Positions 1 to 9,458 of a DNA stretch of 55,904 bases are shown here, in pieces (positions within the stretch are counted from its first letter, which is position 1; each line of letters begins with the position of its first letter). The notes under the pieces are model-generated. The model searched no databases. It was not told the DNA's origin and saw only the letters and a list, made by a program, of their open reading frames with translations. A program made the translations under genes and the position numbers. Where the stretch lies: positions 1 through 55,904 of the forward strand of contig NZ_MLFN01000021.1 of assembly GCF_002095315.1 (NCBI RefSeq), in the 5' to 3' direction. Source of the DNA: Pantoea conspicua (GTDB lineage: Bacteria; Pseudomonadota; Gammaproteobacteria; Enterobacterales; Enterobacteriaceae).

Positions 1-1
1 C

Positions 2-1030
2 GCTCAGCCTGCTGCGACCCAACCCGCTGCCGCTGAGCCGGCCAGCAATGCGCAGATCAAAGTCTACGACACCAGCAGCCAGCCGATTCAGCAGGTGATG
101 CAGCAGGCACAGCAGGATGGCGCAACCATCGTGGTCGGTCCGCTGCTGAAAAGCGATGTTGAGCAGGTCGCTAACAGCCAGACGCCACTTAATGTGCTGG
201 CGCTTAACGAGCCGGAAAAGATCCAGAACCATCCGAATATTTGTTACTTTGCGCTTTCTCCTGAAGACGAAGCGCGCGATGCCGCGCACCATATCTGGGA
301 TCAGGGCAAGCGGCAGCCACTGCTGCTGGTACCACGTAGTGGATTGGGCGATCGCGTGACTAACGCCTTTGCGCAGGAGTGGCAGACGCTGGGCGGCAGC
401 ACCGTGCTGCAGCAGCGTTTCGGTTCTACCGCTGAGCTGAAACAGGGTATCAACAGCGGCGCGGGCATCAGTTTATCCGGCACGCCGGTGAATGCTGCGC
501 CAGCCGAACCGCAGGGCGTCTCAATTGCGGGCGTGACCATCCCGGCCCCGCAGCAGAGCACGCCAGACGTGGCCAGCACCAGCGGCGACGGCGCGGTCGA
601 TGCCGTCTACATCGTTTCTACGCAGGGTGAGCTGCAGCTGATTAAACCGATGATCACCATGCGTACCGGCAGCCGCAGCAACCTTGCGCTCTATGCCAGT
701 TCACGCAGTGCGCAGGCGGGAGCCGGCCCTGACTTCCGGCTGGAAATGGATGGCCTGCAGTTCAGCGATATCCCACTGCTCTCCGGCACCAATCCGGCTC
801 TGATGCAGCAGGCGTCTAAGTCCTTTAATAATGACTATTCGCTGGTTCGCCTGTATGCGATGGGGATTGATGCCTGGACGCTGGCAAATCACTTTAACCA
901 GATGCGTCAGTCACCGGGCTTTACGCTGGAAGGCAATACCGGCAAGCTCAGCGCCAATGCGGATTGTGTGATCAACAGGAAGTTGACATGGAACCAGTAT
1001 CGCCGGGGCGAAATCGCGCCGGCCAACTAA
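2..1030 (+). CDS. lpoA: Penicillin-binding protein activator LpoA, C-terminal part (5' end outside window)
   Basis: An open frame runs from the window edge to the stop at 1030, about 342 residues, with the start missing. LpoA is an outer-membrane lipoprotein that reaches through the periplasm and stimulates the peptidoglycan synthase PBP1a. The visible part matches the C-terminal periplasmic-binding-protein-like domain; the segment [16 protein letters not shown] is typical. It is interrupted by a low-complexity Gly/Ala/Pro/Ser insertion (roughly window positions 450-600), which is usual for this family. The E. coli protein is close to 680 residues, so about half is present. The end overlaps the start of yraN, the same order as in E. 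coli. Internal methionines are not starts, because homology continues upstream of them. Confidence 0.93.
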   Translation, partial: AQPAATQPAAAEPASNAQIKVYDTSSQPIQQVMQQAQQDGATIVVGPLLKSDVEQVANSQTPLNVLALNEPEKIQNHPNICYFALSPEDEARDAAHHIWDQGKRQPLLLVPRSGLGDRVTNAFAQEWQTLGGSTVLQQRFGSTAELKQGINSGAGISLSGTPVNAAPAEPQGVSIAGVTIPAPQQSTPDVASTSGDGAVDAVYIVSTQGELQLIKPMITMRTGSRSNLALYASSRSAQAGAGPDFRLEMDGLQFSDIPLLSGTNPALMQQASKSFNNDYSLVRLYAMGIDAWTLANHFNQMRQSPGFTLEGNTGKLSANADCVINRKLTWNQYRRGEIAPAN

Positions 1031-1383
1031 ATCGCCGTCAGATTGGTGCCGGGCATGAACAGCGTGCCCGTTGCTATCTTGAGCAGGCAGGCCTGAAATG
1101 GGAAGCCAGCAATGTCCATTGTCGCGGCGGGGAACTTGACCTGATTATGCGCGACGGGCACTGTTGGGTGTTTGTCGAAGTTCGCTACCGGCGCGATGCG
1201 CGTTACGGTGGCGCCCTCGCCAGCGTGACCCGCGAGAAACAACATAAGCTGCTGCGTGCCGCTGCTCTGTGGCTGGCACAACGCGGCGGCAGTTTTGAAA
1301 CAGTGAATTGCCGTTTCGACATCATCGCCATTACCGGCAAGGCGCTCGAGTGGCTGCCGAATGCCTTTAATGCAGACGTTTAG
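988..1383 (+). CDS. yraN: YraN family protein (UPF0102), predicted nuclease-fold protein
   Basis: A 131-residue protein of the UPF0102 family. The core motifs are visible: RGGELDLI, then VFVEVRYR, then [10 protein letters not shown]. This pattern resembles a PD-(D/E)XK / Holliday-junction-resolvase-like fold, but the cellular role of the family is not established. I chose the ATG at 988 because it gives the usual family length; the frame is open further upstream to 964. The start lies 43 bp inside the end of lpoA, so translation is probably coupled. It sits between lpoA and diaA as in E. coli. Confidence 0.9.
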   Translation: MEPVSPGRNRAGQLNRRQIGAGHEQRARCYLEQAGLKWEASNVHCRGGELDLIMRDGHCWVFVEVRYRRDARYGGALASVTREKQHKLLRAAALWLAQRGGSFETVNCRFDIIAITGKALEWLPNAFNADV

Positions 1384-1397
1384 AACCAGGTGGTCGT

Positions 1398-1985
1398 GTG
1401 CAGGAAAGAATTAAAGCGTGTTTTACTGAAAGTATCCAGACCCAGATTGCCGCCGCTGAGGCGCTGCCCGATGCTATTTCCCGCGCGGCAATGACGCTGG
1501 TGCAGTCGTTACTGAACGGCAATAAGATCCTGAGTTGCGGCAACGGCGCCTCCTCAGCCAATGCGCAACACTTTGCCGCCAGCATGATCAATCGTTTCGA
1601 AACCGAGCGTCCCAGCTTACCAGCGCTGGCGTTAAGCGCCGACAACGTGATGCTGACCGCGATTGGCAACGATCGCCTGCATGACGAGGTTTACGCTAAG
1701 CAGGTGCGGGCACTTGGCCAGGCGGGCGACGTGCTGCTGGCTATCTCCACCCGCGGTAATACCCGTGACATTGTTAAAGCCGTTGAGGCGGCAGTGACGC
1801 GCGATATGACTATCGTTGCGCTTACCGGGTATGATGGCGGAGAGCTTGCCGGACTGTTAGGTCCGCAGGATGTGGAAATTCGCATCCCGTCGCACCGCAG
1901 TGCCCGTATTCAGGAGATGCATATGCTGACCCTTAACTGCTTGTGCGATCTGATTGATAACACCCTGTTTCCCCACCAGGAATGA
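1398..1985 (+). CDS. diaA: DnaA initiator-associating protein DiaA
   Basis: A 195-residue protein nearly identical along its length to E. coli DiaA. It is a SIS (sugar isomerase) domain protein that forms a tetramer, binds several DnaA molecules and promotes initiation at oriC. The SIS core covers most of the protein; the segment [17 protein letters not shown] near residue 48 and the C-terminal [11 protein letters not shown] are characteristic. The start is GTG at 1398, the only start that gives the family's N-terminus MQERIKACF. It follows yraN by 14 bp and precedes dolP, so it is probably cotranscribed with them. Confidence 0.96.
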   Translation: MQERIKACFTESIQTQIAAAEALPDAISRAAMTLVQSLLNGNKILSCGNGASSANAQHFAASMINRFETERPSLPALALSADNVMLTAIGNDRLHDEVYAKQVRALGQAGDVLLAISTRGNTRDIVKAVEAAVTRDMTIVALTGYDGGELAGLLGPQDVEIRIPSHRSARIQEMHMLTLNCLCDLIDNTLFPHQE

Positions 1986-1999
1986 CCGAAGGAGCTCCA

Positions 2000-2572
2000 A
2001 TGAAAGCATTGAACGCTGTAGCCATTCTGTTAGCCGCATTGCTGCTACAAGGCTGTGTCGCCGTGGTTGCTGGCAGCGCCGCTGTCGCCACCAAAACAGC
2101 CACCGATCCCCGCACCGTCGGGACGCAGGTTGATGATGGCACGCTGGAATTACGCGTCTCTAACGCCTTAGCCAAAGACCAGCAAATCAAAAGCGATGCC
2201 CGCGTGATCGCCACCGCTTATCAGGGCAAAGTGCTGCTGACGGGTCAGGCCCCTTCGCAGGAGATCGCCGATCGAGCCAAACAGATCACCATGGGTGTTG
2301 ATGGCGCAACCGAGGTCTATAACGAAATTCGTATCGGCCAGAAAGTGACGCTCGGGACGTCCTCTTCAGATACCTGGATTACCACCAAAATCCGTTCGCA
2401 GCTGCTGGGCAGCGATCAGGTGAAATCATCCAACGTCAAAGTCACCACCGAAAATGGCGAAGTGTTCCTGCTGGGTCTGGTGACGCCGCAGGAAGCCCAG
2501 GCGGCGGCCGATGTGGCCAGTCGGGTAAGCGGCGTGAAGCACGTGACCACAGCCTTCACCATGCTGAAGTAA
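2000..2572 (+). CDS. dolP: Outer-membrane lipoprotein DolP (YraP), two BON domains
   Basis: A 190-residue lipoprotein. The N-terminus has a hydrophobic signal and a lipobox ending LLLQGC, with the acylated cysteine at residue 19. Two BON domains follow, roughly residues 45-115 and 125-190. DolP is an outer-membrane quality-control protein that binds anionic phospholipid, concentrates at the division site and supports BAM function. I chose the ATG at 2000 (Shine-Dalgarno GGAG about 6 bases upstream) over an upstream in-frame ATG at 1982, because only the later start puts the lipobox at the normal distance. It starts 14 bp after diaA. Confidence 0.95.
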   Translation: MKALNAVAILLAALLLQGCVAVVAGSAAVATKTATDPRTVGTQVDDGTLELRVSNALAKDQQIKSDARVIATAYQGKVLLTGQAPSQEIADRAKQITMGVDGATEVYNEIRIGQKVTLGTSSSDTWITTKIRSQLLGSDQVKSSNVKVTTENGEVFLLGLVTPQEAQAAADVASRVSGVKHVTTAFTMLK

Positions 2573-2586
2573 ACCTTCAGATAGCA

Positions 2587-2613
2587 AAAAGGCGGCCATG
2601 GCCGCCTTTTTTT
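2587..2613 (+). terminator. Rho-independent terminator after dolP
   Basis: An 8-bp GC-rich perfect stem (AGGCGGCC / GGCCGCCT, essentially no loop beyond AT) is followed by seven T. It is 15 bp past the dolP stop and has A residues on the other side, so it may also serve the convergent yhaK. Confidence 0.88.
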
Positions 2614-2625
2614 ATGGCTGAATGC

Positions 2626-3330
2626 TCAGACCGGAATATCAATTACTAAGGCCTGAGTCGCGGTTTTTGCGGTCAGTCTGACCAGCTGTTCTTCCTGTAA
2701 AAATGCACCATCACCACAGCCCAGCTTCTCCTGATACTCGGTCCCGGAGATCGCCTCCAGCGAGCCATGAATCGATTGCAGGTAGGCGCGGGGACCGTTT
2801 AACCGCATCACATGCTGTTCACCCGGTGCCAGCTCAACCTGATGAATCCACACCTGCTGTCGCAGCTGCAGGCTGCCGTCCGCGCCGTCTGGCGAGGCCA
2901 GCAACTGCGCGGTTTTCCCCTCCGACAGCACAATTTTCTGCATCCGTGGATTTTCCCGCTCCGGACAGGCGGTCAGCCACAGCTGCATCCGCGTCAGCGG
3001 GCGATCTTTGCTCGGGTTGATTTCGCTATAGCTGACGCCCGGCTGGGCCGAAAGCAGCAGCGCTTCCCCTTCCCTGACGATGATGTGGTTGCCCTCACTG
3101 TCGCGGTATTCCGCTTCACCCTGCAGCACGATGTTCAGCACATCGACCTGCGGATAAGTGCGCGGCTGAAAGGCGGCACCCGGTGCCAGCACTTCCTGGT
3201 TCAGGACGCGTAACGAAGCATAGCCCATCAGTTTGGGATCGAAATAGTGACCAAAAGAGAAACTGTAGCGCGCCTGCAACCAACCGAAATCGGCCTGACC
3301 ACAAGCGGACGCACTGCGTGTTGTTATCAT
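2626..3330 (-). CDS. yhaK: Pirin-family bicupin YhaK
   Basis: A 234-residue pirin-like bicupin, collinear with E. coli YhaK. The N-terminal segment FSFGHYFDPKLMGYASLRVLN and the central QPRTYPQVDVLN are family hallmarks. Known members are cytosolic cupins; E. coli YhaK reacts to oxidants and lacks proven enzyme activity, while some relatives have quercetin 2,3-dioxygenase activity. The gene is divergent from yhaJ, with a 129-bp spacer, the usual layout for a LysR regulator and its target. That yhaJ controls it is inference. Confidence 0.9.
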   Translation of the reverse strand: MITTRSASACGQADFGWLQARYSFSFGHYFDPKLMGYASLRVLNQEVLAPGAAFQPRTYPQVDVLNIVLQGEAEYRDSEGNHIIVREGEALLLSAQPGVSYSEINPSKDRPLTRMQLWLTACPERENPRMQKIVLSEGKTAQLLASPDGADGSLQLRQQVWIHQVELAPGEQHVMRLNGPRAYLQSIHGSLEAISGTEYQEKLGCGDGAFLQEEQLVRLTAKTATQALVIDIPV

Positions 3331-3371
3331 GATTTACCTCCAGCATCCGGTGGCGAGGATCGGCCACGGAC

Positions 3372-3391
3372 TTTATACCCTTATGGTAAAA
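3372..3391. promoter_or_regulatory. Candidate operator dyad between yhaK and yhaJ
   Basis: An imperfect palindrome, TTTATACC-cttat-GGTAAAA, lies near the middle of the divergent spacer. LysR-type regulators bind T-N11-A dyads in such positions, so this is a candidate YhaJ site. There is no other support. Confidence 0.35.
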
Positions 3392-3459
3392 GTCTGGACG
3401 CCGGATTGTTAGCCAGTTAATCTGCCCGGCATGTTCAAATTTCCTGACAGAGAACCGGG

Positions 3460-4359
3460 ATGGCTAAAGAGCGTGCGTTAACCCTTGAATCTTTACGTGT
3501 TATGGATGCGATTGATCGACGCGGAAGTTTTGCTGCAGCCGCTGACGAACTGGGCCGGGTGCCTTCTGCACTCAGCTACACCATGCAAAAGCTTGAAGAG
3601 GAACTGGATGTGGTGCTGTTTGACCGTTCCGGTCACCGCACCAAATTTACCAACGTGGGACGCATGCTACTGGAGCGAGGCCGGGTGCTGCTGGAAGCGG
3701 CCGATAAGCTGACCACCGATGCGGAAGCCCTGGCGCGCGGCTGGGAAACCCATCTGACCATCGTCACCGAGGCGCTGGTGCCGACCGAAGCGCTGTTTCC
3801 GCTGGTGACGCGACTGGCAGATAAAGCCAACACCCAGTTTTCGCTGGTCACTGAAGTGCTGGCTGGCGCGTGGGAGCGGCTGGAACAGGGACGGGCTGAT
3901 ATTGTGATCGCGCCCGATCTGCACTTCCGCGCCTCGACCGAAATCAATACCCGCAAGCTCTACACCATGATGAGCGTCTACGTTGCCAGCGCCGACCACC
4001 CGATTCATAACGAGCCAGAACCGCAGTCGGAAGTGACGCGGGTGAAATATCGCGGCATTGCGGTGGCGGACACGGCGCGTGAGCGTCCGGTGCTGACCGT
4101 ACAGCTGCTGGATAAGCAACAGCGCCTGACGGTCAGCAGCATGGAAGACAAGCGCCGTGCGTTGCTGGCGGGTCTGGGCGTCGCCACCATGCCCTATTCG
4201 CTGGTTGAGCAGGATATTGCCGAAGGCCGCCTGCGGGTCGTGAGTCCGGAATACACCCGTGAAGTGGATATCATTATGGCGTGGCGTCGTGACAGCATGG
4301 GCGAAGCCAAAGCCTGGTGTCTGCGCGAGATACCGCGCTTGCTGGCGAAAAAGAGCTGA
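3460..4359 (+). CDS. yhaJ: LysR-family transcriptional regulator YhaJ
   Basis: A 299-residue LysR regulator, very close to E. coli YhaJ. The winged HTH occupies about residues 8-66 (the stretch RRGSFAAAADELGRVPSALS is the helix-turn-helix) and the co-inducer-binding domain follows from about residue 92 to the end. In E. coli, YhaJ activates yqjF, responds to nitroaromatic breakdown products and affects virulence genes in pathogenic strains. The ATG at 3460 gives the conserved MAKERALTLE start. It is divergent from yhaK and convergent with the accessory operon that ends at 4407. Confidence 0.94.
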   Translation: MAKERALTLESLRVMDAIDRRGSFAAAADELGRVPSALSYTMQKLEEELDVVLFDRSGHRTKFTNVGRMLLERGRVLLEAADKLTTDAEALARGWETHLTIVTEALVPTEALFPLVTRLADKANTQFSLVTEVLAGAWERLEQGRADIVIAPDLHFRASTEINTRKLYTMMSVYVASADHPIHNEPEPQSEVTRVKYRGIAVADTARERPVLTVQLLDKQQRLTVSSMEDKRRALLAGLGVATMPYSLVEQDIAEGRLRVVSPEYTREVDIIMAWRRDSMGEAKAWCLREIPRLLAKKS

Positions 4360-4406
4360 CGCTGCGCTCCCCGTACCACCGGAGAGAAAATGTCGTGACT
4401 GACCAG

Positions 4407-6317
4407 CTATGACCGGCTGAGACAGTCGATCGCCACTGCCTTAAAGCAGGCGAAGTCGGTGCTGTCACGCAGCCGGGTCATCGCCCTTTCACGCAGAAAG
4501 GTCACGAACAGGTCGTAGATCGCCATCGCTTCTTCATATTCACTTTTGCTGATCGCCAGCAGGAAAATGACGTAAGCCGTGTCATCACCCCAGGCGATGC
4601 CGTGCGGCGCCAGCACGGTGTAAACCACGGTTTTCTTCGCCAGTAGCCCCAGCGAATGCGGCAGCGCAATCCCTTCGCCCAGCATGGTGCTGACGATCGC
4701 TTCGCGCTCCTCCACCGACGGATAAAATGCCGCATCAACATAACCTTCCGCCTCCAGCTGGTCGCAGAGTTGCCGGAACAGCGCAGACTGGGTCAGCGGC
4801 CGGTCAACAATGTGAAAATGCTGCGCATCAAAAAATTTCGCCAACATATAGGGACGGGTACGATCCACCAGCACCAGCTTACCTATCTGCTCCAGCTGGA
4901 AGCCGGTCGGGAATGGCGACATCACCACGACCGGTTTCTCTTTTTCGCTGAGCCGGGTAGTAGAGATAACAAAATCCTCATCAATCCGGCTGCGCGCCTC
5001 ATATTCCCGCTGCGACAATCGGGCCGTCACCTGCAACTGCGGGTATTTGCGTAGCAGCATCGCCTCGATCATCCGTAAGGTTGAGTTACCGCTGTCGCAC
5101 ACCAGCAGCACCTGCGGATGACGCTGATAGCCGACATCATAGTGCCGCTCGAGTCCGACGCCGATATGCAGCACCAGAAAGCCGATCTCGTTTTCGCTGA
5201 TAACGTACGGGGTATATTTCCCCCAGCTGGACACCGCCGCCAGCGTCACATCGTAGGCCATCGGATAGTGCTGTTTGATGTTGCTTAGCAGCGGATTAGG
5301 AATATGAATCTGGTAGCGCACCCGGGTGATCATGGTTTTGATATGGGTGAGCAGATCGGCGCGCAGCTGCTGGTCGTTTTGCAGATTGAAGTTGTAATGG
5401 GTGTTGATAAAACTGAGCAGATAATCGACCAGAGCGTCAGCATCATCAGCATTAATCGCGCTGGGCGCAATGGCCTGGATGCGCCGCGCGGCGATATTGA
5501 CCCGCAGCCAGTTCTCTTCGGCAGGTGAGATCGGCTTGCTCACCAGCGGCCGCATCAGGGTGATCAGCTGGTGCGCCGCTTCCCGCACTTCATCACCAAT
5601 TTCTTCAGCGCCGGGATCGTTGAGCGGATAGCCTTCGCTGATGCGCCGGACCGCCACCGCGCAGTAGATCCGCAGGTAGCGCTCGCCTTCATCACTGATG
5701 CGGATGTTGTGCTGAGCGAAACAGCTTTGCAGTAAGGGACGCAGCGTATCAAGCATTCCGCTGTTCAGCGCTTCAATGGTCAGCAGCGGGCTATCCGGCT
5801 GCGCCTGATCGATCTCCCACAGCAGGTCAGTCAGGCAGGTACGGATCGCCACTTCGCTGCCAAACAGCTTCATGCCGTAGTGCGGTTTGCTCTCAATCGT
5901 CAGATGATAGCGCCCCAGCCACTCCCGCACTTCGGTCATATCGTTTTGCAAGGTGGCGCGGCTGACGAACCACTCTTCCGCCAGCTCTTCCAGCTTGATG
6001 GAGTAAGCAGCTGTGAGAAACCGGGTCAGTAAATAGCGGACGCGATCCGGTGAGGTACGCGGCACGCGCAGCGGCGATGCGGTCTGTTGTTGCAGGTGCT
6101 GGAAACGCTGAGCATCCTCAACCTTCAGTTGATAGCCTGCACCACGGTTCAGAATAAACTGCGCGCCGTGCTGCGCCAGCAGCGCGTTCAGCGCGGTGAT
6201 GTCGGTGCGCACGGTGCGCGTCGACACGGCAAACCGCCGCGCCAGTTCATCCTGAGGCAGCGTTTCGTTTTGCAGGGCATCAAACAGTTGCGCAAGGCGC
6301 TGATTGGGAAATCTCAC
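4407..6317 (-). CDS. BglG-type PRD transcriptional regulator with EIIB-like and EIIA domains
   Basis: A 636-residue regulator. Domains in order: N-terminal HTH (about 5-60), second Mga-like HTH (about 90-160), PRD1 (about 185-290), PRD2 (about 300-395), EIIB-like domain (about 402-490) with Cys407 in VCDSGNST, and a fructose/mannitol-type EIIA domain (about 500-636) with His554 in GEGIALPHS. This is the layout of DNA-binding PRD activators such as MtlR and LicR, not RNA-binding antiterminators. PTS phosphorylation of PRD, EIIB and EIIA sites tunes such proteins. PRD2 keeps both expected histidines (His325, His384), but the matching PRD1 positions read Tyr218 and Asn274. It is the last gene of the operon, 125 bp after the aldolase gene, and probably controls it. 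Confidence 0.88.
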   Translation of the reverse strand: MRFPNQRLAQLFDALQNETLPQDELARRFAVSTRTVRTDITALNALLAQHGAQFILNRGAGYQLKVEDAQRFQHLQQQTASPLRVPRTSPDRVRYLLTRFLTAAYSIKLEELAEEWFVSRATLQNDMTEVREWLGRYHLTIESKPHYGMKLFGSEVAIRTCLTDLLWEIDQAQPDSPLLTIEALNSGMLDTLRPLLQSCFAQHNIRISDEGERYLRIYCAVAVRRISEGYPLNDPGAEEIGDEVREAAHQLITLMRPLVSKPISPAEENWLRVNIAARRIQAIAPSAINADDADALVDYLLSFINTHYNFNLQNDQQLRADLLTHIKTMITRVRYQIHIPNPLLSNIKQHYPMAYDVTLAAVSSWGKYTPYVISENEIGFLVLHIGVGLERHYDVGYQRHPQVLLVCDSGNSTLRMIEAMLLRKYPQLQVTARLSQREYEARSRIDEDFVISTTRLSEKEKPVVVMSPFPTGFQLEQIGKLVLVDRTRPYMLAKFFDAQHFHIVDRPLTQSALFRQLCDQLEAEGYVDAAFYPSVEEREAIVSTMLGEGIALPHSLGLLAKKTVVYTVLAPHGIAWGDDTAYVIFLLAISKSEYEEAMAIYDLFVTFLRERAMTRLRDSTDFACFKAVAIDCLSRS

Positions 6318-6400
6318 GATGGTTTACCTGTTGCTGCGGTTGGAAAAAGCCGGCGTTCAGCCGTCAGCCTACGGGGATCGTGGGGCAACGTCCATTTTGC

Positions 6401-6432
6401 CTGACGCCCGCCATTCAACGGGCAGGCGTCAG
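6401..6432. other. Intergenic hairpin between aldolase and regulator genes
   Basis: An 8-bp perfect inverted repeat CTGACGCC ... GGCGTCAG encloses a 16-base loop that can pair further (GCC/GGC). There is no T run on either strand, so it is not a classical terminator. It could be an mRNA processing or stabilising structure that separates regulator expression from the enzyme genes. Confidence 0.4.
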
Positions 6433-6442
6433 ACGAAGCTCC

Positions 6443-7183
6443 TCAGGCCAGCAGCTTTTTACAGATTGCCAGCAGTTGCTGCACATCTTCAATCCGGGTT
6501 TCCCCGCTGGCTTTATCGATGATCGAACTGTAGACGTGCGGGATCACTTTACTGACGCCGGCATCCAGCGCGATACGAATGATCTGTTCAACGTTATCCA
6601 GATCGATACCGCCGGTCGGCTCCAGCCAGAAATCCTGTCTGGCGCAGGCATCCGCCACCGCACGATACTCCTCCACCGTCTGCAGTCCGCCCATCGGGAA
6701 ATACTTCACTGAACTGCCGCCCATGTCCTGCAGCATGGCGATGGCGGTGCTGATCGGGACGATTGCGTCATCACTTTTTGCACTACGCGGTCCGGTGGAG
6801 ATTTTTACCTTGCCCGGCGTGCCGGTGGGCGAGATTAACCCGTTGACTACCGTCTGCGACTGACCCAGCAGCGCACGGCTGGTGGCGACGCCGGTAAACA
6901 CCTGGTTGACATGTTGCGGTTGCAGCACGGCGGAGATCTCACTCACCATCTGCGACTGACCCGGATCGCCTGCCCCCAGGCCGACCGACAGCGCATTATC
7001 GATCAATGCGGCATATTCGCGCATATCCGCGATCGCGGCGTCATTGCTGGCGTAGTTTTTCGACAGAACGCCGACCAGCACATGCCCTTCTGCCGCCTGC
7101 CAGATGGCGCGCGCATTCTCTTTCGATCCCGCCAGTACGTTAAGGCACAGGCGATCCTGATAAAAATTGGGTGTCAGCGTCAT
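6443..7183 (-). CDS. KDGP aldolase family protein (DgaF-like, EF_0839 family)
   Basis: A 246-residue TIM-barrel lyase of the family that includes DgaF of the Salmonella D-glucosaminate pathway. That enzyme cleaves 2-keto-3-deoxygluconate 6-phosphate to pyruvate and glyceraldehyde 3-phosphate. The motif SSVKYFPMGG near residue 160 holds the likely Schiff-base lysine, and LEPTGGIDLDN resembles a phosphate-binding end. The start overlaps the stop of the PLP-enzyme gene by 4 bp (ATGA), so the two are translationally coupled and probably catalyse successive steps. The exact substrate here is inferred, not shown; this is not the dga operon itself, because the transporter and regulator differ. Confidence 0.85.
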   Translation of the reverse strand: MTLTPNFYQDRLCLNVLAGSKENARAIWQAAEGHVLVGVLSKNYASNDAAIADMREYAALIDNALSVGLGAGDPGQSQMVSEISAVLQPQHVNQVFTGVATSRALLGQSQTVVNGLISPTGTPGKVKISTGPRSAKSDDAIVPISTAIAMLQDMGGSSVKYFPMGGLQTVEEYRAVADACARQDFWLEPTGGIDLDNVEQIIRIALDAGVSKVIPHVYSSIIDKASGETRIEDVQQLLAICKKLLA

Positions 7184-8301
7184 GCGTTTTTCTCTCCGTT
7201 TAACAGCGCCTGAATATGGGCAAAAATGGTCTGTAACTGATCGGCGCTGACGCTGCGCACGTCCGCCTCAATGATCCCTTCGTTGGCTTTATAGCCACGG
7301 AAGTAGATGGCGGTCTCACCGTTTTTCAGCGCCTGTACCAGATCGCCGGTGCGCTGCCGGATCGCCGCTTCATCAAAGGCGATCTCGGCGCGGGCGATAT
7401 CCCGTCCGGCGGCATCCCACACCACCCGAGCGGTGACGCCGTTCAGTTGATTGAGCTGGTCAATAAATGGCGTTATCTTTTCCACCATCTGTGCGCCGCT
7501 GATTTTCGGCTGAGTCAGATAGTTTTCAATCGCCTGCGTCAGGCCAAGAATGCCTTCTTTACCGACTTTCATCGCGCGACCAATGCCGTTAGTCTGGCGT
7601 TTCACCCATTCGACATAGTCATGACGGCCAATCACCAGTCCGCTGGTCGGGCCTTCGATCGCTTTTGCGCCGCTGTAGATCACCAGATCCGCACCCGCCT
7701 GGTAATAACATTGCAGATCTTCTTCTGCGGCCGCATCAACAATCAGCGGTACTCCGTGCTGACGTGCCACTGCCGCTGCCTGCGCTACGTCGAGGTGGCT
7801 TTTCTGCACGCAGTGATGCGATTTTATGTAGAGGATCGCGGCGGTCTGCGGGGTAATCGCCGCCGCCAGTTGCTCTGGCGAACACTCGTTGCTATAGCCC
7901 GCTTCCACCAGATGACCACCGCCCAGCGTCACCATGCTGCCGACCGGCGCGCCATAATTCACGTTATGCCCTTTCGGCACCACGATATGGTGCGGCACGT
8001 TGAGTGGCGCCGTGTGCAAATTATCCAGCAGCCAGTCGTTGTCTTTGACGATGACCGCCGCCACGCTCTGGGCGATGCCGGCTGAGGCGCAGGAGACCAC
8101 CAGCGCATTCTCCACCCCAAGCAAACCGGCAATGTAGCTACCGGTCTTGTTAACCAGATCCTTCATTTCGAAATAATGATCGAGACCATATTTCACCGTA
8201 TTGATTACATCACTGCTCGGGGTTGAGACCCCAAGAATCGTCATACGGCCAGAGGCGTTAATCACTGGCTTCAGGCCATACTTTTCATATACCGAGCTCA
8301 T
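7180..8301 (-). CDS. SelA-related PLP-dependent enzyme (DgaE-like ammonia-lyase family)
   Basis: A 373-residue fold-type I PLP enzyme of the selenocysteine-synthase-related group. Lys213 in IYSGAKAIEGPTSG is the predicted PLP Schiff-base lysine, and Asp189 in LIVDAAAEED is the residue that contacts the PLP nitrogen. The characterised relative DgaE converts D-glucosaminate 6-phosphate to 2-keto-3-deoxygluconate 6-phosphate plus ammonia. The aldolase gene directly downstream (4-bp overlap) would take the product. Its start overlaps the end of the amidohydrolase gene by 17 bp. The reaction type is well supported by context; the substrate is not known. Confidence 0.85.
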   Translation of the reverse strand: MSSVYEKYGLKPVINASGRMTILGVSTPSSDVINTVKYGLDHYFEMKDLVNKTGSYIAGLLGVENALVVSCASAGIAQSVAAVIVKDNDWLLDNLHTAPLNVPHHIVVPKGHNVNYGAPVGSMVTLGGGHLVEAGYSNECSPEQLAAAITPQTAAILYIKSHHCVQKSHLDVAQAAAVARQHGVPLIVDAAAEEDLQCYYQAGADLVIYSGAKAIEGPTSGLVIGRHDYVEWVKRQTNGIGRAMKVGKEGILGLTQAIENYLTQPKISGAQMVEKITPFIDQLNQLNGVTARVVWDAAGRDIARAEIAFDEAAIRQRTGDLVQALKNGETAIYFRGYKANEGIIEADVRSVSADQLQTIFAHIQALLNGEKNA

Positions 8302-9415
8302 TCATTGCTCCTTCTTCAGTCGCGATCCACCGGCCAGCGACCACTGCCGCCAGCGGGACCAGATGCTGCTCACCCGCGACCTGTTCACCTTCTGAATCGA
8401 TAAACGGTCGGGTCTCTTCTTTCAAGGTAAAAATGGTCAGATCGGCGTCGTAACCGACTTCAAGCCGGCCCTTGCGCGTCAGGCGCAGTCCGGCCGCCGC
8501 GTGGGCGGTGACGCAGTCAATCACCTGCGGCAGCGTCATGCCGACGCTGAAAAATTTCGACATGACGTGCGCCAGGCTGTGAACCGGTCCGGTCAGCCGA
8601 TTGCGGCAATAGATGTCGGAACTGATGGTGTCGGGCAGAATGCCCTGCGCGATCGCCACGCGGGCCACCTCAAAGCTGAAACTGGCGCTGCCATGACCAA
8701 CATCCAGTCTTACGCCACGGGCAATCGCCTGTTTTACCGCCGCTTTCAGTTCGCCCTGCGGCGTCAGAATACGGTTGGGTTTGCCGTTAAAGCAGTGAGT
8801 GATGATGTCGCCAGAGGTCAGCAAATCGGCAATCTGTGCCAGATCGGGCGGATTGTTACCGATGTGGACCATCAGCGGCAGGCCGCCCACCTTCTGCTGG
8901 ATCGCTTTGGCTTTCACCAGCGGCTGAACACCGTTTTTACCCACTACACTGCTGCTGATACGCGCCTTAAGACCGACGATAAAATCGGGCAGTCGCGCCA
9001 CCGCCTCTGCCACCGCCTCCTCGTCAATCTGCGTCATATCAGCCAGTTCGTTCTGGGTGACAATGCCGGTGCGGGCGATGTTGATCAGCGCATACACCTG
9101 GGTCTGCGCTGCGCGCGTCAGCTGATAGAAATCATCAATGTGCTGCGCGCCGGTGCTGCCGGCATCCACCACGCTGGTGACGCCCTGGCTGACACCGATG
9201 GCGTCCGCTTCATCATGATAAATCGGAGATTTCGGATAGCAGTGAACGTGGGAATCGATCCAGCCTGCGCTAAGGTAGTAGCGGCCAGCCAGATCGCGCT
9301 CGCGGCGTGCCTGACCATTTACCTCGCCGATGGCGGCGATTTTGCCGTCCAGCAAGGCAATATCCACTACCTGCTCATCACTGAGGCGCGCACGGCGAAT
9401 AATCAAATCGAACAT
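8285..9415 (-). CDS. Amidohydrolase/deacetylase family metallohydrolase (EF_0837 family)
   Basis: A 376-residue amidohydrolase-superfamily enzyme of the COG3964 type. All binuclear metal ligands are visible: His56 and His58 (DSHVHCY), the carboxylated Lys150 (VGLKAR), His184 (MVHIGN), His207 (ITHCFN) and Asp267 (ISSDIY). Members have been mislabelled dihydroorotase; studied relatives remove acetyl groups from N-acetyl-D-amino acids or hydrolyse acetyl esters. Next to an amino-acid-like ammonia-lyase, removal of an N-acyl group from an acylated amino-sugar acid is the simplest idea. It follows the DUF4310 gene by 43 bp and is cotranscribed. Confidence 0.86.
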   Translation of the reverse strand: MFDLIIRRARLSDEQVVDIALLDGKIAAIGEVNGQARRERDLAGRYYLSAGWIDSHVHCYPKSPIYHDEADAIGVSQGVTSVVDAGSTGAQHIDDFYQLTRAAQTQVYALINIARTGIVTQNELADMTQIDEEAVAEAVARLPDFIVGLKARISSSVVGKNGVQPLVKAKAIQQKVGGLPLMVHIGNNPPDLAQIADLLTSGDIITHCFNGKPNRILTPQGELKAAVKQAIARGVRLDVGHGSASFSFEVARVAIAQGILPDTISSDIYCRNRLTGPVHSLAHVMSKFFSVGMTLPQVIDCVTAHAAAGLRLTRKGRLEVGYDADLTIFTLKEETRPFIDSEGEQVAGEQHLVPLAAVVAGRWIATEEGAMNELGI

Positions 9416-9458
9416 GGGGACTCCTTAACGGCGGCCCGTTGCCAGGCCGCCGGTGACA

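Noticed and set aside
6318..6442. BglG-type RNA antiterminator (RAT) with overlapping terminator before the regulator gene
   Set aside because: The hairpin there lacks a T tract, and the regulator has DNA-binding HTH domains instead of a CAT RNA-binding domain.
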